Assembly: GCA_002368155.1 (NCBI GenBank) | Contig: AP018180.1 | Coordinates: 3,660,719-3,724,718 of the forward strand | Length of the DNA stretch: 64,000 bases | Reading direction: 5' to 3' | From: Nostoc carneum NIES-2107 | GTDB taxonomy: Bacteria; Cyanobacteriota; Cyanobacteriia; Cyanobacteriales; Nostocaceae | Part shown: in pieces, positions 1 to 9,258 of the stretch | How positions within the stretch are numbered: position 1 is the stretch's first letter | Layout: every line of letters begins with the position of its first letter | The notes under the pieces: generated by a model | The model's database searches: none | What the model was told of the DNA's origin: nothing | Seen by the model: only the letters and a program-made list of their open reading frames with translations | Program-made: the position numbers and the translations under genes

Positions 1-172
1 AGCCAATGGCATAATTTAAATTTATGATTTTCCTAGCTATAGGCAATAAAAAATTATATTTCACTTTGCTTAGATAACTAGTCAACCCTTAAGATTGCTT
101 TTTTATGACTTTTTCAGCAGACCCTAATTAATTTTGTTTAATTACTTATCTTTATTCTGACCTAAACAAGCA

Positions 173-200
173 AAGGCGCAAAGTTTTACCTTCGCGCCTT
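173..200 (-). terminator. Hairpin downstream of peroxiredoxin gene
   Basis: A 7-bp stem (AAGGCGC / GCGCCTT) lies 29 bp beyond the peroxiredoxin stop codon. On the minus strand it is followed by a moderately T-rich stretch. It probably ends transcription of that gene; this is inferred from position and structure only. Positions 1-172 hold no gene that I can support. Confidence 0.5.
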
Positions 201-228
201 AACAGCAGACAGTTTGAAGTAATTTGAC

Positions 229-867
229 TTATTTGTTAGGCTGAGGAGTCAAGCGCAGATAGGGTTTGACTTCTTTGTAGCCTTTGGGGAATTTTTCCTT
301 CAATACTTCTGGATCTTTGAGTGAGGGGACAATTACACAATCATCTCCATCTTTCCAGTCAGCTGGTGTTGCCACACTGTAATTATCAGTTAGTTGCAGA
401 GAATCAATTACCCGCAACAGTTCATCAAAATTACGTCCAGTGCTGGGAGGATATGTGAAACTTAGACGTAGCTTTTTATTGGGATCAATAACGAAAACAG
501 ATCGCACTGTCACTGATGCATTGGCATTAGGATGAATCATATCGTAAAGGTCAGAAACCTTACGATCTGCATCTGCCAAAATCGGATAGTTGAGACTGGT
601 GCTTTGGGTTTCTTCAATATCACCCACCCATCCGTTATGGGATTCTACATCATCGACGCTGAGAGCGATCGCTTTGACATTGCGCTTGTCAAATTCTGGT
701 TTCAGCTTGGCAACTGTACCTAGTTCAGTGGTGCAAACAGGTGTATAGTCAGCAGGGTGTGAAAACAGCACAACCCAGCTGTCACCTGCCCATTCGTAAA
801 AATTTATGTCGCCGTGTGTAGAGGCTTGCGTAAAGTTGGGTACTGTATCACCTAGACGGAGAGTCAT
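229..867 (-). CDS. 1-Cys peroxiredoxin (Prx6 type)
   Basis: This thiol peroxidase reduces H2O2 and organic hydroperoxides in the cytoplasm. The 212-residue protein has the peroxidatic motif PVCTTE at about residues 43-48 (Cys45), within a typical FSHPADYTPVCTTE active-site loop. A conserved Arg lies near residue 122. The long C-terminal domain (TPADW...DGDDCVIVPS) is the Prx6 dimerisation extension. Length and domain order match the cyanobacterial 1-Cys peroxiredoxins. It stands alone, with a terminator-like hairpin after it. Assignment to the family is firm; the preferred substrate cannot be told from sequence. Confidence 0.95.
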   Translation of the reverse strand: MTLRLGDTVPNFTQASTHGDINFYEWAGDSWVVLFSHPADYTPVCTTELGTVAKLKPEFDKRNVKAIALSVDDVESHNGWVGDIEETQSTSLNYPILADADRKVSDLYDMIHPNANASVTVRSVFVIDPNKKLRLSFTYPPSTGRNFDELLRVIDSLQLTDNYSVATPADWKDGDDCVIVPSLKDPEVLKEKFPKGYKEVKPYLRLTPQPNK

Positions 868-1043
868 GAGAACTTCCCTGTAATTAGAAAGGCATTAAGT
901 ATTCTACTATGTGATCGTCACATAAAACCCCGGTTCATCAATCGGGTTAAGTGCCTGGTAAAGAAATGTTATGTTACGTAATTTCCCGCAAACAAGCTCA
1001 ATAATAGTAGGGCATGGGGCATGGGGGATATGGAACAACGTTG

Positions 1044-2204
1044 TTAACGTAGAATTTGCTGGTATGCCGAAATGATTTGGCGAGCGATCGCATTCCAGCT
1101 GTAATGTTGTAATGCATATTGCTGGGCGTTGAGTCCCCGACGCTGGCGTTCTGCGGGGTTTTGCAAGGCTATCTGTAGTAAATTGAGTATTACCTGTACA
1201 TCTAACTCCCCAACCCATCCCGATTCGCTTTCACTTACCTGCTGACAAATATGCACCTGATCGGAAATTACCACAGGTATCCCTGCTACCATCGCCTCAG
1301 CCACCGCAATACCGAAATTTTCATAGTAGGAAGGCAAAACAAAAACATCAGCAGCTTGTAGTAAACTAGCTTTTAACTCACCTGTAACGAAACCTGTAAT
1401 TGTAGTGTGCGATCGCAGTGGCGAATTTTGGATTTGAGAAATGATACTTTGTTCATAATCTGGATCTTGGGGATTTGTCCCAGCTAAAACAAAGTGAAAA
1501 TTACAACCAGCAGTTAACAGCTTTTCTAGTGCCGGAATTAACAAATTCAACCCTTTTTTGGGGTCAATTCGCGACATGAATAATATTACAGGTACATCTT
1601 TGGAAATCTCCAATTTTTGCTGATGTGTTGCTAATTGTGGCGGAACCACACCCAAAGGAATCACCAAATCTTGCGTCGCTACCCCAAATCTCGCTGATAT
1701 TTTTGCTTCTTGATGACTAGTAAAATGAATAGCCGCCGCACCAGCTATATTTTGACGTTCAATAATTGCTGCATAAAGCTGTTTTAATAACTTTTTCTTC
1801 CGTAAATCAGATGGATCGAGAGTGCCTAAAGGACGCAAAATATAAGGTAACTTTTGTTGACGGCAAACAGTTGCAGCCGCACTACTCACAGGAGAAAATA
1901 AAGCATGAATATGGGCTATATCATACTCAAAAGCGTGACGTTTTAACCACTTAAGTAAATCTAGCGAAAACTTATAACGGCGAAATGGCGCACAACGGAA
2001 ATAGATAATTTCATAACCATCTTGTTTTATCGCTGCATTTAAAGGAACATCTAAAGGTTTTTGTCCAGTATCGCCATTACTATCAGTTGTAATTACCGTA
2101 ACTTCCACTCCCTCTTTTGCCAAAGCAGGCGCTAACCCTAATACCATTTGACTAGGGCCGCCATAAATAAGAGAAATAGAAGGAACAATATGTAATACTT
2201 TCAT
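1044..2204 (-). CDS. hpsP: Family 4 glycosyltransferase, probably HpsP-type
   Basis: This 386-residue GT-B glycosyltransferase probably adds a sugar during assembly of a secreted polysaccharide. The N-terminal half opens with a glycine-rich acceptor loop (IYGGPSQMVLGLA). The C-terminal half has the nucleotide-sugar elements SRIDPKKGLNLLIPAL (about 210-225) and the E-x7-E motif ENFGIAVAEAM (about 297-307). It is the last gene of a minus-strand run of glycosyltransferases following the hpsL-like gene. The symbol is an inference from the overall family look and the cluster order L-x-N-O-P; the GT4 assignment itself is secure. Confidence 0.88.
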   Translation of the reverse strand: MKVLHIVPSISLIYGGPSQMVLGLAPALAKEGVEVTVITTDSNGDTGQKPLDVPLNAAIKQDGYEIIYFRCAPFRRYKFSLDLLKWLKRHAFEYDIAHIHALFSPVSSAAATVCRQQKLPYILRPLGTLDPSDLRKKKLLKQLYAAIIERQNIAGAAAIHFTSHQEAKISARFGVATQDLVIPLGVVPPQLATHQQKLEISKDVPVILFMSRIDPKKGLNLLIPALEKLLTAGCNFHFVLAGTNPQDPDYEQSIISQIQNSPLRSHTTITGFVTGELKASLLQAADVFVLPSYYENFGIAVAEAMVAGIPVVISDQVHICQQVSESESGWVGELDVQVILNLLQIALQNPAERQRRGLNAQQYALQHYSWNAIARQIISAYQQILR

Positions 2205-2493
2205 AATTTTATCCTTAACATCAATAGCTCTGATAAAATCTCCGCACCCCTTTACGTTAAAAAATAAAATTCAACAATCTCTAATAAAATAAAATTCAGT
2301 TAAGAAAATTAATTGATAACAAAACTAAAAAACTAGTTACTCAACAAAAAAACCGAACAATAATTTTGGAGGGGGTTTGGGGGACGCAACCGTCACCCAA
2401 TCGGGGGTTTGGGGGATTCTCCCCCAATTCTTCTGGCTTCTTGAATAAGTGACAAATCAATCGCTAATGAGCTTAACCCAAGCATATTAATCT
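2205..2493. other. Intergenic spacer with G-rich repeat
   Basis: This 289-bp gap inside the glycosyltransferase cluster holds no gene. It contains two close copies of a GGGGGTTTGGGGGA motif (about 2370-2420). The second is followed by CTCCCCC, so it can fold into a hairpin. This is a common type of intergenic repeat in Nostocales. Confidence 0.4.
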
Positions 2494-3669
2494 CTAATAA
2501 CTCTTGACAAGTTCCCTATAAAATTCTAATTGCTGCTGTGCTAAAGCCTTATTTGTATATTTATCCATTGCTTTTTGATAACCCATAGCCCCAATTCTCT
2601 GCCTTAATTCTGGATTATCAATTAATTGCGTTAAGCAATTAGCTAAAGCTTGGGCATCACCTTCTGGAAAAATCAAACCAGCATCCCCAATAACATGAGG
2701 AATTTCCCCAGAGTTAGAACCAATCACAGGCACTTTACAAGCCATCGCCTCAATAATTACATGACCAAATTGTTCTTTCCAGCCAACCGCAGTTAATGTT
2801 TTAAATTTGTAAGTGGTTTCAGATGGCAACATTAAAGTATCCATTAAATTGATATATTGTGGCACTACATCATGGGGAACACTTTCAATGATTATCGCTC
2901 TATCTTGAATCTGATTTTCTGCAGATATTTTCAGTATTTCCGCCTGTAAATCTCCTCGCCCCAGCAACAGTAATTTCCAAGGTTTATTTTTGATAGATAT
3001 TAATGCCCGCAACAGAGTTAACAACCCCTTCTCTAGTACGAATCTGCCAACAAAACCAACTACAAACTCATCGGGGAAAATCCCCAATTTAGCTGCTAAT
3101 TCTGGTTGAGTTTGCGGAGTAAAAAGACGTTCATCTACACCCAACTGTGGCATCACCTTAATCGGCCCATGATAGCCTCGCTGTCGTAAAACTTCTGCCC
3201 CATCCTGATTACCAGAAATAATACCGTGGCTATTATCTAGGTTAAATTTTTCTAATAAAGCAACTGGAAACTTGAGTTCGTACGGTAAATTCCACCAAGT
3301 AAAAAATATATTTTTCGCCTGCAAACCCAAGATTTTATTTAAAATAATCATCTGAGTATAAGCTAGCCCCCTAGAAGCTTGTTCAACTTGAATAACTTGG
3401 GGTCGAAACTGCTTTAACAAAGATATCAAATCAGCCCCAAATGTTAATAACCCTTGATGATTTTGGCTAAAGTTAGAAACCGGGACTATTTTAAATGCGC
3501 CTTCATCCCTATATTCAGTTTCAATAACTTTATTTTGTACGCCACCAGGTCGCCAACGTTTAGGAACAACAACAGTTACTTCAATTCCTGGTTCTAATTG
3601 CGATAAAGCGCGTAACTTTTCGCAGTTTAGATCTACAATATAAGTATGACTAGCAACTAAAATTTTCAT
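2494..3669 (-). CDS. hpsO: Family 4 glycosyltransferase, probably HpsO-type
   Basis: A 391-residue GT-B glycosyltransferase. The N-terminus MKILVASHTYIVDLNCEKLR is characteristic of a cyanobacterial exopolysaccharide glycosyltransferase group. The donor domain has GFVGRFVLEKGLLTLL (about 205-220) and the E-x7-E segment FGHVIIEAMACKVPVIGS (about 302-319). It lies between the GT2 gene and the last GT4 gene on the same strand, so it probably acts in the same polysaccharide pathway. The symbol rests on remembered family resemblance plus cluster order and should be treated as tentative. Confidence 0.88.
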   Translation of the reverse strand: MKILVASHTYIVDLNCEKLRALSQLEPGIEVTVVVPKRWRPGGVQNKVIETEYRDEGAFKIVPVSNFSQNHQGLLTFGADLISLLKQFRPQVIQVEQASRGLAYTQMIILNKILGLQAKNIFFTWWNLPYELKFPVALLEKFNLDNSHGIISGNQDGAEVLRQRGYHGPIKVMPQLGVDERLFTPQTQPELAAKLGIFPDEFVVGFVGRFVLEKGLLTLLRALISIKNKPWKLLLLGRGDLQAEILKISAENQIQDRAIIIESVPHDVVPQYINLMDTLMLPSETTYKFKTLTAVGWKEQFGHVIIEAMACKVPVIGSNSGEIPHVIGDAGLIFPEGDAQALANCLTQLIDNPELRQRIGAMGYQKAMDKYTNKALAQQQLEFYRELVKSY

Positions 3670-3693
3670 ATTTCATTTAATTAATAAACGTAG

Positions 3694-3720
3694 GGTGCGT
3701 TAGCGACAGCGTAACGCACC
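3694..3720. repeat. Palindromic intergenic repeat (GGTGCGTTA type)
   Basis: A perfect 9-bp inverted repeat (GGTGCGTTA / TAACGCACC) around a 9-nt loop lies between two glycosyltransferase genes. A diverged relative with the same TAACGCACC core occurs at about 57953-58012, so this is a dispersed family. It could act as a weak terminator or an mRNA stabiliser. Confidence 0.6.
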
Positions 3721-3825
3721 ATCAACTATTGGAATATCGCCCTAACACACCCAACAAATTGGAGATTTTTTCAATAGGAATTCTCTATATCTGCGTTTAT
3801 CCTCTTCCATCAGCGGTTAAGATAA

Positions 3826-4806
3826 CTAAAACTCCGGATCAAGCCGACTATAAATTTGCCCATCATTCCATAATGATTGAATGACAGTCCCCACAGCCTT
3901 GAAAAAACCCAGAATATAGAAAAAGCCACGAGTAGCGATTTTGATGGGAGAACCACTTTTATGACAAGGAGGTCGCCCTAGTACGTGACAATCAAATAAA
4001 CGGGCGTAGAGGCGTAAAGCTTGGGTAACAGTGAGGTTTTTCAGCCCCAGTAGAAAATGATTGTGGTAAAAAGTGAGTTGATACTGGAGCGATCGCATAC
4101 TAATATCATGACAACCTCCAGTTTCTTCACCCAAATGCACTAAATCGGCTTCTGGGTCGTACCAAATCTTATATCCTGTATGTCGCACCCGCAAACAAAA
4201 ATCCGATTCTTCCCGTACCGCACTACCGCGAAACCTTTCGTCAAATCTCAGCCCATATTTAGTAAAAATTTCCCGACGGAAGGACATATTACAACCCCTA
4301 GCAGTTAATACCTGCTGGGGTTTGATGGTGTGGACTAAATCTATGTGATACCAAGCAATTCCAGGATCCATTGCTTGGGGAGGTAAATATTCAATTTGCA
4401 AATCTCCCCCAGAATCACCTAATTTCATTCTGTCAAATACTCTGCCAGCTACAGCCCCCACCTCTGGATTTTGCAGATAGTTTTTCACATGGGCTGATAA
4501 AAAGCCGGGTTTTAACTGCACATCATCATCAATAAATAAAATTATTTCACCCTCTGACCGTCGCACCCCATAATTTCGTGCGCCTGGTAAACTCGCCCAA
4601 TCTAGGCGGAACCATTTAATCTTACCTGCTGTTGCCATTTCTTCAAGATAAGCTTGAATTTCTGGTTCATGTTTTGGGGTTTGGTCTACAACTATAACTT
4701 CAAAATTGAGATAATCTTGTTTGAGAACATCTGCAATACTATCTCGTAAAGCTTCTTCACGATAATAGGTAGGAATAACAACAGAAATTAAAGGTAAATC
4801 ACTCAT
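3826..4806 (-). CDS. hpsN: Family 2 glycosyltransferase, probably HpsN-type
   Basis: This 326-residue GT-A glycosyltransferase starts with the GT2 signature LISVVIPTYYREEALRDSI and has the metal-binding DXD-like motif LFIDDDVQ (about 110-117). The acceptor side shows FDERFRGSAVREESDFCLRV (about 212-231), containing the ED/EE catalytic region. No membrane anchor is evident. The next gene downstream starts 156 bp away, and the upstream glycosyltransferase ends 26 bp before its start, indicating cotranscription. The hpsN symbol is based on its place in the cluster and is tentative. Confidence 0.88.
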   Translation of the reverse strand: MSDLPLISVVIPTYYREEALRDSIADVLKQDYLNFEVIVVDQTPKHEPEIQAYLEEMATAGKIKWFRLDWASLPGARNYGVRRSEGEIILFIDDDVQLKPGFLSAHVKNYLQNPEVGAVAGRVFDRMKLGDSGGDLQIEYLPPQAMDPGIAWYHIDLVHTIKPQQVLTARGCNMSFRREIFTKYGLRFDERFRGSAVREESDFCLRVRHTGYKIWYDPEADLVHLGEETGGCHDISMRSLQYQLTFYHNHFLLGLKNLTVTQALRLYARLFDCHVLGRPPCHKSGSPIKIATRGFFYILGFFKAVGTVIQSLWNDGQIYSRLDPEF

Positions 4807-4832
4807 AGTTTTTTATATAGAAAAATAAACCG

Positions 4833-5993
4833 TTAGTTTAAACCTGCAGCTTCTGTATACAAACTGTCAAATAAATCATTTTGTTTTTCGGCATTATGGG
4901 AATTTTGCATTTGATTTAACGCGCCAGTACTGAGATATTCATAATGTTCTTGTTTATCTGTTCGCTCCAGAAACTGTAAGATTTTCTGCAATGCTTGCTC
5001 TGCTAAATAATCATAGGTGCTATTGACAATTTCCCAATACTCATCAGTTTTAGTTTTTTCACCATGTAACCAATCATTCCAATGGCGAATTTCATTTAGT
5101 GCTAATTTTAAGTGATAGCCATTTTCATCATCATGAACAAACTCTGGTAAGGCGCAAACATTAGTAGTAATCGCCGGAGTCGCTACCGAAAATCCTTCGA
5201 TTACACTATAGCCGTAGGTATCATGTAAAGTAGCTAAAATTTGAAAATGACTTTGGGCAAGTAAATCTAAAACTTTTTCATTGGGAAGACTTTTGTGAAA
5301 AATTACATTATCCAAATCTAATAGTTTTAAATCTGCTGTATATTTTGACTGGTCAGGAAAATCGGTAGGTACTCCGGAACCACATCTTAAATTAGAAATG
5401 ATATGTACCTTAATAGGTAACCCTAAAGCCTCAGCTTTTTTGGCTAATCTTAAAGCGACAATTCCACCTTTTCTCGCTAAATGGTTACCGACAAATATCA
5501 GTTCAATGTTTTCGCCATTTTTATAAGTTTTAGGCTGATTAGCCTTAATAGCAAAATTAGGATGAATAACAGTTAATTTATTTTTTAATTTTTCGCTAAT
5601 CTTCCATTCCGAAACGCGATTTATCAACCTCATTTTGGCATAATCAGAGATTGCAATGATTTTTTGACAATTTTTTAGTGCTAAACGGTTATTTAAAATT
5701 GGATAAGCTATTTCTTCTAATTTATTTTTGGGATTTCTATATAAAAATCTATGGTCTTCAAAAGTAACGAACCAAGGTTTATTTGTATATTCAATTCTAT
5801 TGAAAGCGTGAACAACTTGAAACTTTTTCCAGAAAGGCTGCCAATAACTAAAGCTATTTAAGGGATACCAAATTTTTTCTAAAGGATATCTTCCGGAGGG
5901 AAATTGTTTAGGGCGAATTAATATATGTTGAGATTGGCGCGGCAGGTTAGGAGTACTAAGATGTTTTTCTCCTGCTATAATTACTTTTGCCAT
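4833..5993 (-). CDS. Glycosyltransferase, GT4-like
   Basis: The 386-residue protein has a recognisable C-terminal GT-B donor domain: IELIFVGNHLARKGGIVALR (about 167-186), then YGYSVIEGFSVATPAITTNV (about 265-284), which carries the E of the E-x7-E region. The N-terminal domain is less typical, so the sugar is unknown. It is the first gene after the IS630 insertion that separates it from the hpsL-like gene, and 26 bp upstream of the GT2 gene. It probably belongs to the same exopolysaccharide pathway. Confidence 0.8.
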   Translation of the reverse strand: MAKVIIAGEKHLSTPNLPRQSQHILIRPKQFPSGRYPLEKIWYPLNSFSYWQPFWKKFQVVHAFNRIEYTNKPWFVTFEDHRFLYRNPKNKLEEIAYPILNNRLALKNCQKIIAISDYAKMRLINRVSEWKISEKLKNKLTVIHPNFAIKANQPKTYKNGENIELIFVGNHLARKGGIVALRLAKKAEALGLPIKVHIISNLRCGSGVPTDFPDQSKYTADLKLLDLDNVIFHKSLPNEKVLDLLAQSHFQILATLHDTYGYSVIEGFSVATPAITTNVCALPEFVHDDENGYHLKLALNEIRHWNDWLHGEKTKTDEYWEIVNSTYDYLAEQALQKILQFLERTDKQEHYEYLSTGALNQMQNSHNAEKQNDLFDSLYTEAAGLN

Positions 5994-6039
5994 TTTTGAT
6001 ATATTAAAATTAAGAATTATTAGTCAAACTGAATCTAGC

Positions 6040-6138
6040 CTAGTCTACAGTTAGGTATCTGCCATCAGGGAGTTTACGGGAGTGTTCTAAGTAGTTCTTC
6101 GCAGTGATTTTGAGGAGGTTGATGAACGAACCGCAAAG
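6040..6138 (-). pseudogene. Unassigned coding remnant upstream of glycosyltransferase
   Basis: Reading the minus strand gives an open stretch ending ...FINLLKITAKNYLEHSRKLP DGRYLTVD then a stop. It has protein-like composition but no start codon. It may be the C-terminal end of a lost gene. I do not recognise the family, and a chance open frame is possible. Confidence 0.25.
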
Positions 6139-6223
6139 TACACAAAGTACACAAAGAAAGAAGGAAAAGAAGGGAAATAGAACAGTTAACTCACCCAGCA
6201 AAATTTAATGGGACAAATTACTA

Positions 6224-7529
6224 GTACTCCACCACATTAATTCTGATGGGTACACGCCAGAGCGATCGTATACTAGTATAAGCTGGATAATTAAGGCATT
6301 AGTAAGTTGGATATAAAAATTTATTCATCATGGCTATCAAACATCAAGTCAACTTAACCATTGAGGATAAAGAACAACTTGAACAAATTACTAAAAAAGG
6401 AAAAATTCAGGCAAGAAAACTAAAACGGGTGCAGATACTATTAATGTCATCTGCTGGATATAAAGATGAAGAGATAGCCAACATAATAGGTGTGAGTGTA
6501 GCAACTATAGAGCGAATTCGGAAAAAATTTGTATCGTCAGGATTGGAGTCAGCCTTAAATGAAAAACCCCGTCCAGGTAAAGTAAGAAAGTTAAATGGGA
6601 CAGCAGAGGCTTTTTTAGTTGCTACCGCATGTAGTAATCCACCTTCAGGGCGAGAATGTTGGACAATGGAATTACTAGCTAATAAATTAGTACAACTTGA
6701 AATTGTAGATAATATTAGCGATGAAACTGTACGTCGAACTTTAAAAAAAACGAAATCAAGCCGTGGCTAGTAGAGCAATGGTGTATTCCAACAGTCAGTC
6801 CGGAGTTCGTGTGGCGAATGGAAGATGTCTTAGATTTATATGCTCAAACAGATGATCCAAAACGTCCGAGAGTTTGTTTTGACGAGCGTCCGGTACAATT
6901 ACTTGGTGATACAAAAGTTCCCATACCGGCAAAACCAGGACAAGCAAGACGCGTTGATTACGAGTATGAGCGCTTGGGCAATTGTAATTTATTCACGTTT
7001 ATAGAACCAACAAAAGGTTGGCGACACATTAAAGTTACAGATAGAAGAACTGCGGTAGATTTTGCTCATTGTATGAAAGATTTGGTAGACATTCATTATC
7101 CAAAAGCTGAGTTAATTAGGATTATTATGGACAACCTAAATACTCATACGCCATCTGCTTTATACCAAGCTTTTCATCCCGAAGAAGCTAGAAGAATTTT
7201 GAAAAAACTAGAGTTTCATTATACTCCTAAACATGGTAGTTGGTTGAATATGGCAGAAATTGAATTGTCAGTTCTTTCTCGCCAATGTTTAAATCGACGC
7301 ATCCCAAATCAGAAAATTTTAAAATCTGAAATCGCTGCTTGGGAGCAGACAAGAAATCAAGAAAAAGCAACTATTACCTGGCGGTTTACAAATGATGATG
7401 CTCGTGTCAAGTTGCAAAAATTATATCCAAAAACACAGGAATCTGACGAAATTAAAAATCTTCAACAGCCAATGTGTGATTGTGCGATCGCTCTGGCGTG
7501 TACCCATCAGAATTAATGTGGTGGAGTAC
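6224..7529 (+). mobile_element. IS630-family insertion sequence (1306 bp)
   Basis: Perfect terminal inverted repeats of 45 bp are visible: 6224-6268 and 7485-7529. The left end starts GTACTCCACCACATTAATTC and the right end is its exact complement. Each end is flanked by TA (6222-6223 and 7530-7531) in the setting C-TA-G, as expected for an IS630/Tc1-like element that duplicates TA. The perfect repeats and open transposase frames suggest a recent and possibly active insertion. It splits the polysaccharide gene cluster between the hpsL-like gene and the first glycosyltransferase. Confidence 0.95.
6330..7516 (+). CDS. IS630 transposase in two frames (-1 frameshift)
   Basis: The first frame (6330-6770, 146 aa) carries the helix-turn-helix half (YKDEEIANIIGVSVATIERI). 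The second (ATG at 6809, ends 7516) carries the DDE catalytic half: CFDERPVQL, IIMDNLNTH and HGSWLNMAEIE supply the acidic residues. Protein similarity between the halves is continuous if the ribosome slips -1 on the run of eight A at 6743-6750, giving ...RTLKK-NEIKPWLVEQW. Many IS630 elements use such programmed slippage. A one-base indel that killed the gene is the alternative. Confidence 0.88.
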
Positions 7530-7562
7530 TAGGTAAATTCTACCTTGACATTAATTCGGCAA

Positions 7563-9200
7563 TTATAGAGGACGCTTTTTATTTACTTGATTCTGTGCTT
7601 CGCTACTTGCTTTTTCCTGTTTATCTATTAGTGGTAGTTTAAATAGAATTCCGGCATAAAACCAGTAATAAACAGCGACCGGATCGACATCTAGGGGATA
7701 ATAGTAAGTGTTGTAGCTAATAAATAAGACAAATACCCACAAAGCAGCAGCATGACTGCGTAAATTCCGATTTTTGATGGAACGATATGTTTTGAAAGCT
7801 GATGTTGTGAGGGCGGTGACTAAACCTAAAAATCCTAACACTCCCAAAGTTCCTACTTCATACATTACTTTAGGATAGTAAGTTTCTATCAGTTTGGTAG
7901 AACCCATTGAACGAGCAGAATTAGTAGCCCTTCCTAAGCCATTTCCTAAAGGGCCAACATTTTTTAAGTTGTCTTCAAATTGCTGAATAATAAAATCTTG
8001 GGGTGGTGAAGCTTCCCAACGACTAGTAAAACTCTCGGTTCTTTCTTGGACTACAGCCGGATTAGTAACCATTGCAATCCCCAAAATTACAGCTAATCCT
8101 ATACCAATGGGAATAAAACGTTTGAGGTTGGCAATTTGACCAGTTAAAAATAGCAAAGCCACAAAACAAGTTGGTACTAAAGCTAAGGCAATTCTTTGTC
8201 CAGAAATCACCGCATTAATAAATACTGATGCTAAGGAACCTAACCCAATTAATCGCCAAAAGATAGAAGGATCTGTGAAGCCAGTAGCAAAGGTAAAAAA
8301 GGTACTAGAAATTAAAAACCATGCCCATTGCCAAGGGGCAACAAAGGTTCCTGGTAAACGGATAACTCCTTCTTCTGGACTATATAATAATGAGCCACCA
8401 AAATAACATCGAGCCTCTAATGTTGCTCTAAATAAGGAATCACCTTCTAAACCCCTGGTACCTTGGCAGACCCCAGTTAGTAGTAATAAATATTGAATAA
8501 CTCCCAATACACAACAGATAAGTGTAAGGACAACCTGTAGCCGTGATAATAATAGGAAATCTTTTTTATTCCGAATAAAATAGTAAGCACAAGTAATTAG
8601 GGGTACATAACCTAAAAATACTTTTAATCCTAAAATTCCCAGACCTATAGGAAATTCTTGTGGTGCTTTTTGCAGCGGCCCTACAGCGGGTGGATTGAAC
8701 TGTTGTCCAGCATTCACAAAAACCAAAGTTAATAAACAAAACCCCAATAAAATCAACAGAGGTGTTTTAATTGCTTTGGGAATAATGAAGGGTAATCCTT
8801 GCTTACGACAACTTTGCCAAACTCCTATTAAAGCAGGAACATAGAAAGCGTCTTTAGCCAATTGCAGTACAGGACTATTGCCCAGGTAGTAAGTAATAGT
8901 ACCGCCAAAAGGGATGTAAATGATAAAGGCAAGCAGGGCTTGACGAGGATATTTATAAGATAAAGCTAGAATAATAATTCCTAAAACCCCAGGAACTGCT
9001 ACCTTAATTCCACCAACGAAAAATAGCAGGATACCAAAGAAGACACCGCTAAAAGAGGCTGAGGTTAGTAAACTCGTGAATTCTTTTTTTGCGATGTTAG
9101 CTTGGCGCTTTTGGGCTAACTGTTCTTTCAGACTCAGCTGAGGTGTATCAGATTGCGATCGCTTTTTTGATTTGGAGGATTTTTTCTTGGGTTTCGCCAT
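7563..9200 (-). CDS. hpsL: Hormogonium polysaccharide biosynthesis protein HpsL-like
   Basis: A 545-residue polytopic membrane protein with a lysine-rich cytoplasmic start (MAKPKKKSSKSKKRSQSD) and roughly ten to twelve hydrophobic segments spread to about residue 520. The layout resembles O-antigen ligase/polymerase (Wzy/WaaL-like) proteins. Conserved stretches such as ALSYKYPRQALLAFIIYIPF and YYLGNSPVLQLAKDAFYVPA match what I know of the cyanobacterial HpsL family, needed for hormogonium slime and motility in Nostoc. The glycosyltransferases on its 3' side support the role. It was probably the head of the operon before the IS630 insertion 3' of it. Confidence 0.8.
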   Translation of the reverse strand: MAKPKKKSSKSKKRSQSDTPQLSLKEQLAQKRQANIAKKEFTSLLTSASFSGVFFGILLFFVGGIKVAVPGVLGIIILALSYKYPRQALLAFIIYIPFGGTITYYLGNSPVLQLAKDAFYVPALIGVWQSCRKQGLPFIIPKAIKTPLLILLGFCLLTLVFVNAGQQFNPPAVGPLQKAPQEFPIGLGILGLKVFLGYVPLITCAYYFIRNKKDFLLLSRLQVVLTLICCVLGVIQYLLLLTGVCQGTRGLEGDSLFRATLEARCYFGGSLLYSPEEGVIRLPGTFVAPWQWAWFLISSTFFTFATGFTDPSIFWRLIGLGSLASVFINAVISGQRIALALVPTCFVALLFLTGQIANLKRFIPIGIGLAVILGIAMVTNPAVVQERTESFTSRWEASPPQDFIIQQFEDNLKNVGPLGNGLGRATNSARSMGSTKLIETYYPKVMYEVGTLGVLGFLGLVTALTTSAFKTYRSIKNRNLRSHAAALWVFVLFISYNTYYYPLDVDPVAVYYWFYAGILFKLPLIDKQEKASSEAQNQVNKKRPL

Positions 9201-9258
9201 GAGTTTCAGTTCTGAGTGCTGAGTTGTGAGTCTATGTAACTCAGCACTTCAGCACTGG

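Noticed and set aside
907-1218. 103-codon minus-strand frame overlapping the glycosyltransferase
   Set aside because: Shadow frame of the GT4 gene with no family features.
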